From Pseudoalteromonas sp. T1lg23B (GTDB lineage Bacteria > Pseudomonadota > Gammaproteobacteria > Enterobacterales > Alteromonadaceae), in NCBI RefSeq assembly GCF_002964665.1, contig NZ_PQBZ01000042.1, positions 1-64,000 on the forward strand: DNA of 64,000 bases. The letters are read 5' to 3'. The position numbers and the translations under genes were made by a program. Numbering within the stretch: position 1 is the stretch's first letter; each line of letters begins with the position of its first letter. The notes beneath the pieces were generated by a model. It was not told the origin of the DNA. It searched no databases and saw nothing but the letters and a program-made list of their open reading frames with translations. Of the stretch, positions 45,326 to 54,364 are shown one piece after another.

Positions 45326-46111
45326 ATGCATAATTTATATTTCCCCACTGAGATGTACCAATATATCGCGATCAACTTTGGGCTGCTTATTCTTGCGGCT
45401 TGGTTCTATATTCTTTTACTGATCCTGCGCGAATTCAGGCACTTTGCAACCGCAATGGTAAAACACAAACCAAGTATGCAAGACGAGGATATTCTGCGCA
45501 TATGTCGAGAGTCTGTAGACAGTGCTTTGAGTTACGTTAACGATAATAGCGAGACCATTTCCCAACTGGCACAAATACAGCAAACATTAGAACAGCAACT
45601 GGCCGAGATCCGAAACTCAACCAAAGACCGTATGTCCAAGCAAGAAGCAGCGTCCATCAAGGCCTTAAATCAAAAACTGGTGCAATCACACGCACTGATC
45701 CGAAAGCTCAAAGGAGATCTCGATCAAAGTACTGAAAAACTCAAAGTAACCAGACAAAAGCTTTACAGCCAATATGATGAAATAGCGGTACTTCAAAAAG
45801 AGCATCAACAACTACAAGAAAAGTATCAAGCCATTCAAGAGCAAGTGGGCGCGTCGCCACAAAGCACACAGGACTTCGAACAAGAGAAGGCGCAAATGAA
45901 CGAAATCATTAACAGTTATAAGCGCCAAATTGCCGAGCAAAATCAAGCATTAGAGCAGTTATCACTACAAGCTGATACCAGCAGCGAATCTGATTTAGAT
46001 GACATTAAAGCTGAATTGGAACAAACAAAAGCAGCACTTAAGCATCTAAAAAAAGAGAAAAACTTTATTGAAAGTAGATATTTAGAACTAACAAAAACAA
46101 AAGATCAGTGA
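45326..46111 (+). CDS. Membrane-anchored coiled-coil protein
   Basis: 261 aa. One transmembrane helix near residues 12-36 (FGLLILAAWFYILLLILREF), then about 190 residues of coiled coil, rich in Gln, Glu and Lys, facing the cytoplasm or periplasm. It may be a scaffold in envelope or division machinery; no family recognised. A start at the ATG at 45326 or the next Met is plausible. It lies 200 bp upstream of the adaptor/ABC pair. Confidence 0.6.
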   Translation: MHNLYFPTEMYQYIAINFGLLILAAWFYILLLILREFRHFATAMVKHKPSMQDEDILRICRESVDSALSYVNDNSETISQLAQIQQTLEQQLAEIRNSTKDRMSKQEAASIKALNQKLVQSHALIRKLKGDLDQSTEKLKVTRQKLYSQYDEIAVLQKEHQQLQEKYQAIQEQVGASPQSTQDFEQEKAQMNEIINSYKRQIAEQNQALEQLSLQADTSSESDLDDIKAELEQTKAALKHLKKEKNFIESRYLELTKTKDQ

Positions 46112-46311
46112 ACTTTGGCAGTGAGCGTCTAATGATTCAGCAGTTATTAAGATTTTTTTAAAACAAAAAATTAACCTTGGTGACATTTTGTCAAAAACCA
46201 TGTATTTTACCGATGCTGTCTTTTGATAGGTTACAGCTGTAATTTGAAATGAATTTAGATTAGTAAACCATCAAAGTCATGACCGTCAAGACGCAGGAAA
46301 GGGAATACATA

Positions 46312-47592
46312 ATGACGTATATATCAGACACCAGTGCCCAAGATACTCAGGTACAAACACAACGTTCAAAAATCAAACTAGCAATGCCTTTTGTTGCGGT
46401 AATTGCATTTATTATTTTTATATATTTCATCGTGTCACCTGCAATCGCTAATTGGAGTAGTGGTCAAACTGCTGTTGAGCTAGAGAAAATTCGCATCGCT
46501 CAAGTCGAGCAGGGCATGTTTGTCAGAGATTTCTCGGTGCAAGGCAGAGTCATTGCCGCAAAACGTCCCGTATTGTATAGCCCAGCTCAGGGAACGGTAA
46601 CCTATTTGGTAGAAGCGGGTGACAGCGTAACAACAGATCAAACACTTGCGATTATCGATAGTCCAGAATTGAAGAGCCTTTATGATCAAGAAATTGCGAA
46701 TCTAACCAAGCTGAAAACACATCTAGAACGCGAAAAGATACAGGTTAAAAAGTCTAACCTAGCGCACGACAATCTGATTGGTAAGGCCGAAGTGTCACTT
46801 AATGCAGCACGCCGTGAGATGAGGCGCTCAGAAGAGGCCATGCGCAATAATGTGATAAGTGACATTGATTACCAAAAAGCCAAAGACGACTTACAAAACG
46901 CCGAGCGTGAATATCAACACGTACTCAAAGAAGTTGCGCTACTCAAAGAAAGCCAGAAATTTGAAATACAAACTCGTGAGTTAGAGTTAGAGTCTCAGCA
47001 AGTGAAGGTCACAGAACTAAAACGACAAGTTGATGGCTTGAAAATCAACTCACCCGTTACTGGCTTGGTGGGTAACTTAAATGCACAGCAAAAAAACTCG
47101 GTTGCTAAAAACCAGCCGCTACTTAGTGTCGTTGACCTGACCCAATACGAACTAGAGGTGAGTATTCCAGAAAGTTATGCCGATGACCTAGCACTGGGTA
47201 TGGAAGCAGAGATAACACTGAATCAAACCCTTTACCAAGGTGAGCTCGTCGCCATATCTCCAGAGATAAGTAAAGGTACGGTGAATGGCAAAATTCGTTT
47301 CAAAGACGACTCGTTAACAGGCCTTCGACAAAACCAACGACTTACCACTCGAATTATATTAGAACAAAAGAACAACATCGCGTTCTTACCCAGAGGTCAG
47401 TTCATCAACACCTATAATGGTCAATTCGCCTACGTTGTTAAAGATGACAAAGCAGTTAAGACCCCAATAAAATTAGGTTCGCGTAGCCTTGCTCAAGTGG
47501 AAGTGCTCTCAGGGTTGAAACAAGGTGATAAGGTGGTTATTTCCGACAATGACATTTTCAAAGATGCGCCTAGCGTGCGTATCTTACAGTAA
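46312..47592 (+). CDS. HlyD/MacA-type periplasmic adaptor
   Basis: About 426 aa from the ATG at 46312 (AAAGGGA 7 nt upstream). An N-terminal anchor helix (KLAMPFVAVIAFIIFIYFI) is followed by the biotinyl-lipoyl-like domain (PVLYSPAQGTVTYLVEAGDSVT), a coiled-coil hairpin, and a membrane-fusion beta domain. This is the MacA-type layout, which links an inner-membrane ABC permease to an outer-membrane channel. The ATPase gene starts 12 nt later, but no permease follows. Confidence 0.88.
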   Translation: MTYISDTSAQDTQVQTQRSKIKLAMPFVAVIAFIIFIYFIVSPAIANWSSGQTAVELEKIRIAQVEQGMFVRDFSVQGRVIAAKRPVLYSPAQGTVTYLVEAGDSVTTDQTLAIIDSPELKSLYDQEIANLTKLKTHLEREKIQVKKSNLAHDNLIGKAEVSLNAARREMRRSEEAMRNNVISDIDYQKAKDDLQNAEREYQHVLKEVALLKESQKFEIQTRELELESQQVKVTELKRQVDGLKINSPVTGLVGNLNAQQKNSVAKNQPLLSVVDLTQYELEVSIPESYADDLALGMEAEITLNQTLYQGELVAISPEISKGTVNGKIRFKDDSLTGLRQNQRLTTRIILEQKNNIAFLPRGQFINTYNGQFAYVVKDDKAVKTPIKLGSRSLAQVEVLSGLKQGDKVVISDNDIFKDAPSVRILQ

Positions 47593-47604
47593 AAGGAACT
47601 ATGT

Positions 47605-48300
47605 ATGTTAAAGATGCAAAACCTCACGAAAGTTTTTTACGCAGATAGTATTAAAACTCAGGCATTGCACCCATTTGACTTGACGATTGAACAAGGAGAG
47701 TTCGTAAGTGTAATTGGGCCTTCGGGGTCAGGAAAAACAACCTTCTTGAATATTGCAGGGTTACTCGAAGAGCACAGTGAAGGCTTATACCTACTTGATG
47801 GCCAAGATGTGTCAAGAATGAAGGATAAGCAAAAATCTGCATATCGAAATGAAAAAATCGGTTTTGTATTTCAAAGTTTTAATCTTATTCCTGAACTGAA
47901 TTTGTATGACAACGTTGATATGCCATTACGCTATAGAAAGTTTACGGCAGCAGAGCGTGATAAACGCATCATGCAAGCACTCGAACAGGTTGGTTTAGCA
48001 GGAAGAAAAAATCACTACCCAACACAGTTATCAGGTGGTCAGCAACAACGTGTGGCTATTGCAAGGGCAATCGCTGGCTCACCAGCGGTGATCTTAGCGG
48101 ACGAGCCGACTGGTAACTTGGACTCAAAAATGGCCGACGGCATCATGTCGTTACTTAAAGATATTAATGCTCAGGGCACCAGCATCATTATGGTGACTCA
48201 TGATAACGAACAGGCAGTACAAGCCAATCGCATCATACAAATCAAGGATGGCTATTTAGACGAATACCAGCCAATAAAAAAAACCGCAGCCATCGCTTGA
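47605..48300 (+). CDS. ABC transporter ATP-binding protein (MacB/LolD type)
   Basis: 231 aa. Walker A GPSGSGKT at 38-45, the Q-loop FVFQSFNLIPEL, signature LSGGQQQRVAIARA, and Walker B VILADEPTGNLDS with the H-loop MVTHD. This ATPase type pairs with FtsX/MacB-like permeases. The next gene is arfB, so the permease is missing from the operon; it may lie elsewhere. AAGGA is 7 nt before the ATG. Confidence 0.9.
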   Translation: MLKMQNLTKVFYADSIKTQALHPFDLTIEQGEFVSVIGPSGSGKTTFLNIAGLLEEHSEGLYLLDGQDVSRMKDKQKSAYRNEKIGFVFQSFNLIPELNLYDNVDMPLRYRKFTAAERDKRIMQALEQVGLAGRKNHYPTQLSGGQQQRVAIARAIAGSPAVILADEPTGNLDSKMADGIMSLLKDINAQGTSIIMVTHDNEQAVQANRIIQIKDGYLDEYQPIKKTAAIA

Positions 48301-48415
48301 ACTAAGCAATAGAGCGCCGTTTAACTGAACAGTGCAATTGACGCCACTGGTACATTTTACTGTGCCAGTAGGCGTGTTAAACTAAGCCACATAACAAACT
48401 AGTTTGGAATATGTG

Positions 48416-48829
48416 GTGTTAAAAATCTCCAATAATGTTGAGATTTCTGCTTGGGAAATAGAGCTAAGTGCCATCCGCGCACAGGGCGCTGGCGGGCAAA
48501 ATGTAAATAAAGTATCGAGCGCCATTCATCTCAAATTTGATATCAATCGCTCAACACTCCCTGAATTCTACAAACAACGATTACTGGCGTTAAACGACAG
48601 CCGTATCACCAAAGAAGGTGTGGTCATAATCAAAGCGCAAACCCACCGCACACAAGAAATGAACAAAGAAGAAGCGCTAGAACGTTTGAAAACTCTGATC
48701 CTCAGCGCCACAAAAATTGAAAAGGCACGCAGAGCAACTAGACCAACCCGCAGCTCACAACGTAAACGCGTTGAAAGTAAAGTTAAGCGTGGTCAGACAA
48801 AAAACTTGAGGGGGAAAATCAAGTTTTAG
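48416..48829 (+). CDS. arfB: Alternative ribosome-rescue factor ArfB
   Basis: About 137 aa from GTG 48416. GGQ at residues 26-28 (AQGAGGQNVNKVSSAIHLKFDI) is the peptide-release motif, and the Lys/Arg-rich tail (ARRATRPTRSSQRKRVESKVKRGQ) is the mRNA-channel anchor. It frees ribosomes stalled on broken mRNA. The GTG aligns with the E. coli YaeJ start; a TTG at 48404 would add 4 codons. Its end overlaps the convergent kinase gene by 11 bp. Confidence 0.94.
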   Translation: MLKISNNVEISAWEIELSAIRAQGAGGQNVNKVSSAIHLKFDINRSTLPEFYKQRLLALNDSRITKEGVVIIKAQTHRTQEMNKEEALERLKTLILSATKIEKARRATRPTRSSQRKRVESKVKRGQTKNLRGKIKF

Positions 48830-50054
48830 ATGTGATGGGTAAATGCACCATAAATTGTGCACCTCCCCATTGAGAAGTCTGTATCTCACAGTAACCACCA
48901 TGCCAAGAGACGATTTTGTTGACAATCGCCAGCCCTAAGCCAAATCCTCCAGAGGTTTTGTTACGGCTTTTCTCTAGCCTTACAAACGGCTCAAACACCT
49001 TGTCATGGGCTTCTGGTGCGATCCCCATTCCGTCGTCTCCAACACAAACATGAACGAATCCTTGTTCCACGGTCATCGCCAAATAGATGTGTTCTTTAGA
49101 GTATTTATCCGCATTTTGTAACAGGTTTTGTAGCACTCTGGCGATGTAATTACGCTCAGCAACAATCGGTAATCTTTCATACATACAATCAAACACAATA
49201 TGCTTGTTGGTTACTCTTTTGAGCTTTTCCAATTGTTCATGCAGCAGTTCAACAAAGTCAAAGGGCCTAAACTGTAATTCACTTTGCGCCATTTCCAAGC
49301 GCGCATAACTGAGCATCTCATCAATCAACACTTCCATCTCTTGCACATCTTCTGACATCAATGTGACCTGCTCTGGCGCGTCTTTATGCATCAGCGCCAA
49401 TGCAAACTTCAAACGTGCAAGCGGCGTTCTTAGCTCATGGGATACCGCATTAACCAAATGCTTTTGATTGCTCATCAAGTTAGCCACCTTTGTGGCCATG
49501 GTGTGAAATTGGCTGGTCAGATTCGCGATGGCCGAAAAACGCGAGGGAGCAATAGAAATATCAAGCTGACCTTTGGCAAGTTGACTGGTTACGTACTTTA
49601 GTTGCATCAGATCGCGCCAAAGCGGGCGTAGCCAAAACATCAATAACACCGCTAATAACAAGAACGAACATAACTTGATCAAATACTTAGGTAGTCCAGC
49701 TTGCTTTATTGGCATAAATGGACCAAGTTGCACAAGGGTCTGCTTGTCTTGCATCAAAAACGACAACAGCGCGTGATTTTGTTCGGTATAAGTCGTCACA
49801 ATGTCGCCATGTAACAATTGACTACGTTGCTCAGGCAGCCAAGCGACTTCGTCTATGTGCAAGGTATTGAGCGACGGATCTGGTGCTACGGTTTTTATCA
49901 CACTGGTTTGCAACGATTTGGCAACTTGCTTGGCATGACGAAGATCATCCGGCGCTTGATATACCCAGTGTTGCCAGATCAACTCACTGCCTTGGTTAAT
50001 AGCTATTATGCTGAAAAACACCACCACATATAGACTGACTAATAAGCGGATCAT
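48819..50054 (-). CDS. Sensor histidine kinase (RstB-like)
   Basis: 411 aa. Two transmembrane helices (about 7-25 and 125-145), a periplasmic sensor, HAMP, HisKA with phospho-His206 in AVSHELRTPLARLKFAL, and HATPase with the GFGLGLAIVNKIV loop. It has the RstB length and layout. It follows the response regulator gene by 7 nt, within the mipA-DUF3019-RR-HK operon. Its 3' end overlaps arfB by 11 bp. Confidence 0.88.
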   Translation of the reverse strand: MIRLLVSLYVVVFFSIIAINQGSELIWQHWVYQAPDDLRHAKQVAKSLQTSVIKTVAPDPSLNTLHIDEVAWLPEQRSQLLHGDIVTTYTEQNHALLSFLMQDKQTLVQLGPFMPIKQAGLPKYLIKLCSFLLLAVLLMFWLRPLWRDLMQLKYVTSQLAKGQLDISIAPSRFSAIANLTSQFHTMATKVANLMSNQKHLVNAVSHELRTPLARLKFALALMHKDAPEQVTLMSEDVQEMEVLIDEMLSYARLEMAQSELQFRPFDFVELLHEQLEKLKRVTNKHIVFDCMYERLPIVAERNYIARVLQNLLQNADKYSKEHIYLAMTVEQGFVHVCVGDDGMGIAPEAHDKVFEPFVRLEKSRNKTSGGFGLGLAIVNKIVSWHGGYCEIQTSQWGGAQFMVHLPITSKT

Positions 50055-50061
50055 TCAGCCC

Positions 50062-50751
50062 TTAGCCCCACGCTGATTTGGAACACAAATAACCTTTCCC
50101 CCAAACTGTAATCAAGCGCTCTGGTTGCTCTAAGTTATCATTGAGTTTTTTACGCAGCCGCGATATGCGCACATCCACACTGCGGTCAAGGCCATCATAC
50201 TCTCTACCCACCACATGTTTATATATGTATTCTCTACTTTGCGTCTCACCAGCATGACTGGCAAGTGCCCATAATAAATCAAACTCATAACTGGTTAGTT
50301 CAACTTCTTGCTGCTGCAACAGCACCTTTCGATTTGCTTTATCAATGCTAAGCTGGCCAAGAGTTAGTTGCTCTCCGAAGCGCACTGTGGTGCTATTGCG
50401 TCGTAACAACGCATTTAAACGGGCCAACAGTACATGTGGCTCAACAGGCTTGATCACATAATCATCCGCACCTATCTCCAAGCCTCGCACCTGATCAAAG
50501 TCACTGTCTTTCGCTGTCAGGAATAACACAGGGCCCTGATATTGTGGCCTGATCTGCCGACACACGCTAAAGCCATCTTGATTGGGTAACATAATATCGA
50601 GTACCACCACATCCGGCTGCTGCACTAAAATAGCCTCAACGGCCTTTGCGCCATCATGCACCTGGCTTACCTCAAAGCCATTGCTTTGCAGGAATTGCGC
50701 GGTCAACTCCGCCAGCCGAATATCGTCTTCAACAAGCATTACATGCGCCAT
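50062..50751 (-). CDS. OmpR-type response regulator (RstA-like)
   Basis: 229 aa. Receiver with VEDDIRLAE, phospho-Asp52 in LDIMLPNQDG and Lys in VIKPVEPH, then the winged-helix domain with TSYEFDLLWAL and RKVLLQQQ. Its ATG overlaps the stop of the DUF3019 gene by one base (TAATG). A likely partner of the kinase at 48819 and a candidate regulator of the operon through repeats at 52163. Confidence 0.92.
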   Translation of the reverse strand: MAHVMLVEDDIRLAELTAQFLQSNGFEVSQVHDGAKAVEAILVQQPDVVVLDIMLPNQDGFSVCRQIRPQYQGPVLFLTAKDSDFDQVRGLEIGADDYVIKPVEPHVLLARLNALLRRNSTTVRFGEQLTLGQLSIDKANRKVLLQQQEVELTSYEFDLLWALASHAGETQSREYIYKHVVGREYDGLDRSVDVRISRLRKKLNDNLEQPERLITVWGKGYLCSKSAWG

Positions 50752-51149
50752 TAGAATATACTCCAGTCTGTTTTTAATCTTCTTCGGTATTGGCTGCTCA
50801 TTGCTGCGTTAACCTTAATGACCTGCTGTGCTAGCACCGCCTGTTTAGAATCAATTAAACGAAAGGTCATATTCTTCTGTAACGAGATATCGAGCTTTTC
50901 CGTGATATTTTGTTTATCATGCCAACACCGCATTTTCATCTCTTCCTGATATAAGCAGGCGTCGACAGGGTGGGGGAGCTGCCAGTTAACTTTAACTGTC
51001 ATGGTACAAAGCTCACCTAATTGCCTGACAATACAAGTAATGGGTTTTATTTCTAGGTTGGCAACGTTTGTCAAAGTCCCTGCTGACACCATATTTGTAC
51101 AACCAAGTACTAAAGATAATGCAACCACAAGCTGTACACTAGAATTCAT
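50751..51149 (-). CDS. DUF3019 family periplasmic protein
   Basis: About 132 aa from the ATG at 51149, with GGGGGG 4-5 nt upstream. It has a signal peptide (NSSVQLVVALSLVLGC, then VSAG). The body (LEIKPITCIVRQLGELCTMTVKVNW, CLYQEEMKMRCWHDK) has paired Cys as in DUF3019 proteins. Function unknown. The start lies inside the end of mipA (11-bp overlap) and the stop overlaps the regulator start, so translation is coupled through the operon. Confidence 0.82.
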   Translation of the reverse strand: MNSSVQLVVALSLVLGCTNMVSAGTLTNVANLEIKPITCIVRQLGELCTMTVKVNWQLPHPVDACLYQEEMKMRCWHDKQNITEKLDISLQKNMTFRLIDSKQAVLAQQVIKVNAAMSSQYRRRLKTDWSIF

Positions 51150-52047
51150 ACAGCCCCCCAATAAAGATGCTGCTGGAGCCATTATCTCTAACGAGTGGGC
51201 TATCACTGATACCATCGGCTAACCACGTGTGCTTAATATTAAACTTAAGCTGCCAGTGCTTACTAATTCGATGGTTGTATGCCATAGACAAAAATGGCGA
51301 AATGCTACTGCGCCCTTGATAATACAAGCGCGGATCAGAGCTGTCCGTTGTACGTAGTCCATAATAATAATCAACCAATTGCTGACTTTGCCACTGCGCG
51401 CCGACTTTAAGCTGCAATTTAGCATTGGCCTGCATTGGTAGAGGCAATTGCTGACTGTAAGTGAGCGTAGCATGCTGGCCCTTGTACACGCCCCCTAAGT
51501 CATGAAGCCAAGATGCGGTGAGTTTACTGGTGTCATTGACGTACCAATGCAAAAGCAAGCCTCCATCGATGGTCCAATCTCGCTTTGTGATTTCATCAAT
51601 ACTGATTTTAGGTTTGTAGGTTGGTGTTTTTGTCGGATTATCCCCTTCGGAAGGTACGCCCTCAGGTAAATTGTCGACCACCATGCCATTCACATCGAGA
51701 TATTTATCTGGTGCAGCAAGACTACGAAGATGATGTCGCTCAAAAAATGCCTGTTCAACATTGGGTTCGACGATGAAGCTTACATCAAAGTTGCTCTGAT
51801 GGCTGAACGTATAGCCGATTGTGGTATTTTCTAAAAAGAACTTGTCGCTGTAATAGCTGACATAAGGCAAGAAAAACAGTGGTATGTTGTCACCCCCTTC
51901 TAAGGGGTTGGTCATCACGCCAGCGCCAATAGCAACAGCAAACTGCCATTGATCGACCTCAATGCAACCTCCATCTTGGGGCTGGCATTGCTGAGCGTGC
52001 AAGCTCATCGATGCCAACATACTCATGGCGACTAAAACCTGCTTCAA
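51139..52047 (-). CDS. MipA/OmpV family outer-membrane protein
   Basis: 302 aa. Signal peptide (MKQVLVAMSMLASMSLHAQQ), then a beta-barrel pattern with alternating aromatic residues ending in aromatic (GGLYEF). MipA/OmpV proteins are outer-membrane barrels that bind murein-synthesis factors in E. coli (MipA) or act in stress. First gene of the mipA-DUF3019-regulator-kinase operon. Divergent from the beta-propeller lipoprotein gene. Confidence 0.85.
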   Translation of the reverse strand: MKQVLVAMSMLASMSLHAQQCQPQDGGCIEVDQWQFAVAIGAGVMTNPLEGGDNIPLFFLPYVSYYSDKFFLENTTIGYTFSHQSNFDVSFIVEPNVEQAFFERHHLRSLAAPDKYLDVNGMVVDNLPEGVPSEGDNPTKTPTYKPKISIDEITKRDWTIDGGLLLHWYVNDTSKLTASWLHDLGGVYKGQHATLTYSQQLPLPMQANAKLQLKVGAQWQSQQLVDYYYGLRTTDSSDPRLYYQGRSSISPFLSMAYNHRISKHWQLKFNIKHTWLADGISDSPLVRDNGSSSIFIGGLYEF

Positions 52048-52162
52048 ACTTACCTCCTCTGTTTAGTTGTTGTGGTCTTTTTGCTAGATGTCACCTAACC
52101 TACATTTGGTAAAATCATTCACTATTGCTAATTTACCATTGTATTTGCAATTTGCTATCTAG

Positions 52163-52206
52163 GGTAACACTTAATAACAATTCACTGTTTAAAGGTAACA
52201 GTTAAT
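52163..52206. promoter_or_regulatory. Direct-repeat operator candidate in the mipA/propeller divergent region
   Basis: GGTAACACTTAAT (52163-52175) and GGTAACAGTTAAT (52194-52206) are 13-mers with one mismatch, 31 bp apart. RstA boxes contain a GTTACA/TGTAAC-type core, so the RstA-like regulator could bind here; this is inference. A TGGTAAA/TTTACCA inverted repeat lies at 52107-52138. Confidence 0.5.
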
Positions 52207-52259
52207 CTGGTGGGATTTTGTACATTAAGTACTGACTCATTTATAGAAGGAGATATAAA

Positions 52260-54254
52260 ATGTTTTACCCAAGATTACTCGCCGTTGGGGTTACGGTGTT
52301 ACTGAGCGCATGTTCGAGTGACAATGAAAACTCAAATGATAATCCCACAACGATACCCAAATTGAATGATATTAAAGTATCAACCAGCCCGCTTACCAAA
52401 GCGAGTTCGGAGCAGTTTTCTAACCATTTAAAAAATGGTTTGTTTATGAACCGTTATAGAGCATTCCTGTATCCGGATAGCTTAGAGACCGATAGCCCAA
52501 CTACCACTGGAGATTTCTCGGTTACAAATCAGCAAGAGCAGGGGGTTGATGAAGCCGATAGAGTAAAATACGATGGTCAATACATGTATGTTGCTGCTAA
52601 CAGCGCCCAAAGCTTGCAAGCTTCTGAGCAATATCGTCAGTTTGTTCGCATTATGAAACGAGATACCGAGGGCAACCTGACACAAGTAAATGATGTCACT
52701 AGCACTGAAACCGCCTATCAAAAGCAGCGTCTTTACTTAACAGACAATACCCTCACTGTGCTAAGCCATGATAATGGCTGGTTTGGTATTGCGGAGCCTG
52801 CAGCGACAGGCGGCATAGCTGAGAGCACATTTCCAGCCCCCACCACCAACCAGTTTGAATTCAGTATGATGGATGTGACGACACCTGAACAGGTTACTGT
52901 AAAGGCCCATTACACTATCGAAGGGATCCTGATTGACAGTAGGGTAATAGACAATCACCTGTATCTAGTCAGTAATTACTATCCACAGTTTGAAGGCTTT
53001 ACGGGTACAGACGACACGCAGCAGAGTAAGCTTAAAGACTATCAAGCGATACAAAAAGAGCACATTAATCAGTTGCTGCCAAAAATTAAGAATGTGAGCA
53101 CTGGCGAGTCAGCATTGCTGTTTAATACCAATGATTGTTACATCAATAATGATGCTACAGAACTAGATGGTTTCAACGCCATCATGACCATTACAAAGGT
53201 TTCATTATCAGACCCCACTCAGCGCAGCGCTATTTGTGTCAACACACAGGTTGATGGGCTATACGCGTCATCAAACACACTCTATACCTTTGCAACGAAT
53301 TATTCAGAAAATGACTTAAACTCAGTTATCCATAAATTTGATTTAACTGATAGTGCGCTAAATTATGTCGCAACGGGCGAGGTGTCTGGACATTTTGGCT
53401 GGAGAAATGAGAACTTGCGTTTCAGCGAGTTAGGCCAGTACTTACGTGTGGTAACCTCAAATGGTGACAATACCAATGGGTATCAGCACAAACTCAGGGT
53501 GCTAGAGCAACAAGGCCAGTCACTGGTTGTAACCAGCGAACTTCCCAATGAGAGTTTTCCAACTCCGCTGGGTAAGGTCAACGGCGATGGCATTGTTGAT
53601 GAAGATATCTATGCGGTGCGCTTTACAGATAACCGCGCTTTTGTAGTGACCTTTAGACAAGTTGACCCACTCTATGTCATAGACCTATCAAACATGCAAA
53701 TGCCGAAAATAGCAGGGGCATTAGAAATCCCTGGCTACTCAGCTTACTTACACCCTATAAACGAAAACTTATTGCTTGGTGTTGGCCAACATGTGGAGCA
53801 AATCGATCAAGACCTGCCTGTAATAGGACAAGGCGCAAAAGTAAGTCTATTCGACATCAGCGACATGACCAATCCACAGCAACTCAGCGAGCATGTTTTC
53901 CAAGATGGATATACTGCCGCCGAGAATGATTATCACGCGTTTAATGTGCTCGCGATGAATAATGGCCTATTTCGTTTTACCTTACCTATAGAGTCTTGGC
54001 ATGTAGAAAACACCTCGCAAACCATGTGGAACAGAGAAAATATGCTGGCAGCGTTCGAGGTCGATACTAATACCATGCAGTTAAACTACATCGGGGGCAG
54101 CACCGTTAGCTACTCAGATGCCAGCGATGTGCCCTATATCTGGTCAGGAGAGGATCGCGCAATCATCCACCTAGATGACCTCTATTACATTCATGGTAAT
54201 TATATTTGGCAAAGTGATTGGCAAACTCCAGAGGTTAATAACGGCCCTCTTTAA
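52260..54254 (+). CDS. Secreted lipoprotein with C-terminal beta-propeller domain (PF09826-like)
   Basis: 664 aa. Lipoprotein signal ends LLSAC (Cys18), followed by an Asn/Asp-rich linker. The remaining about 560 residues fit the secreted beta-propeller family distantly related to WD40, starting with the conserved TNQQEQGVDEADRVKYDGQYMYV and later GHFGWRNENLRFSELGQYLRVVTS and VDPLYVIDLSNMQMPKIAGALEIPGYSAYLHP. Function unknown, probably protein binding at the cell surface. AAGGAG is 7 nt before the ATG. Divergent from mipA. Confidence 0.85.
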   Translation: MFYPRLLAVGVTVLLSACSSDNENSNDNPTTIPKLNDIKVSTSPLTKASSEQFSNHLKNGLFMNRYRAFLYPDSLETDSPTTTGDFSVTNQQEQGVDEADRVKYDGQYMYVAANSAQSLQASEQYRQFVRIMKRDTEGNLTQVNDVTSTETAYQKQRLYLTDNTLTVLSHDNGWFGIAEPAATGGIAESTFPAPTTNQFEFSMMDVTTPEQVTVKAHYTIEGILIDSRVIDNHLYLVSNYYPQFEGFTGTDDTQQSKLKDYQAIQKEHINQLLPKIKNVSTGESALLFNTNDCYINNDATELDGFNAIMTITKVSLSDPTQRSAICVNTQVDGLYASSNTLYTFATNYSENDLNSVIHKFDLTDSALNYVATGEVSGHFGWRNENLRFSELGQYLRVVTSNGDNTNGYQHKLRVLEQQGQSLVVTSELPNESFPTPLGKVNGDGIVDEDIYAVRFTDNRAFVVTFRQVDPLYVIDLSNMQMPKIAGALEIPGYSAYLHPINENLLLGVGQHVEQIDQDLPVIGQGAKVSLFDISDMTNPQQLSEHVFQDGYTAAENDYHAFNVLAMNNGLFRFTLPIESWHVENTSQTMWNRENMLAAFEVDTNTMQLNYIGGSTVSYSDASDVPYIWSGEDRAIIHLDDLYYIHGNYIWQSDWQTPEVNNGPL

Positions 54255-54262
54255 ATAAAATA

Positions 54263-54303
54263 GGTATCAGCCCTTCATCCCTTTGTTGAAGCTAGCTGAT
54301 ACC
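54263..54303 (+). terminator. Hairpin after the beta-propeller gene
   Basis: GGTATCAGC (54263-54271) pairs with GCTGATACC (54295-54303), with CTTC/GAAG inside. No strong T-tract, so terminator status is tentative. Confidence 0.5.
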
Positions 54304-54364
54304 AGTTTAACGACTTATTCAACACGAAAGAATTGCCACTAAGTGGATTCGCACAGAGTGGATT

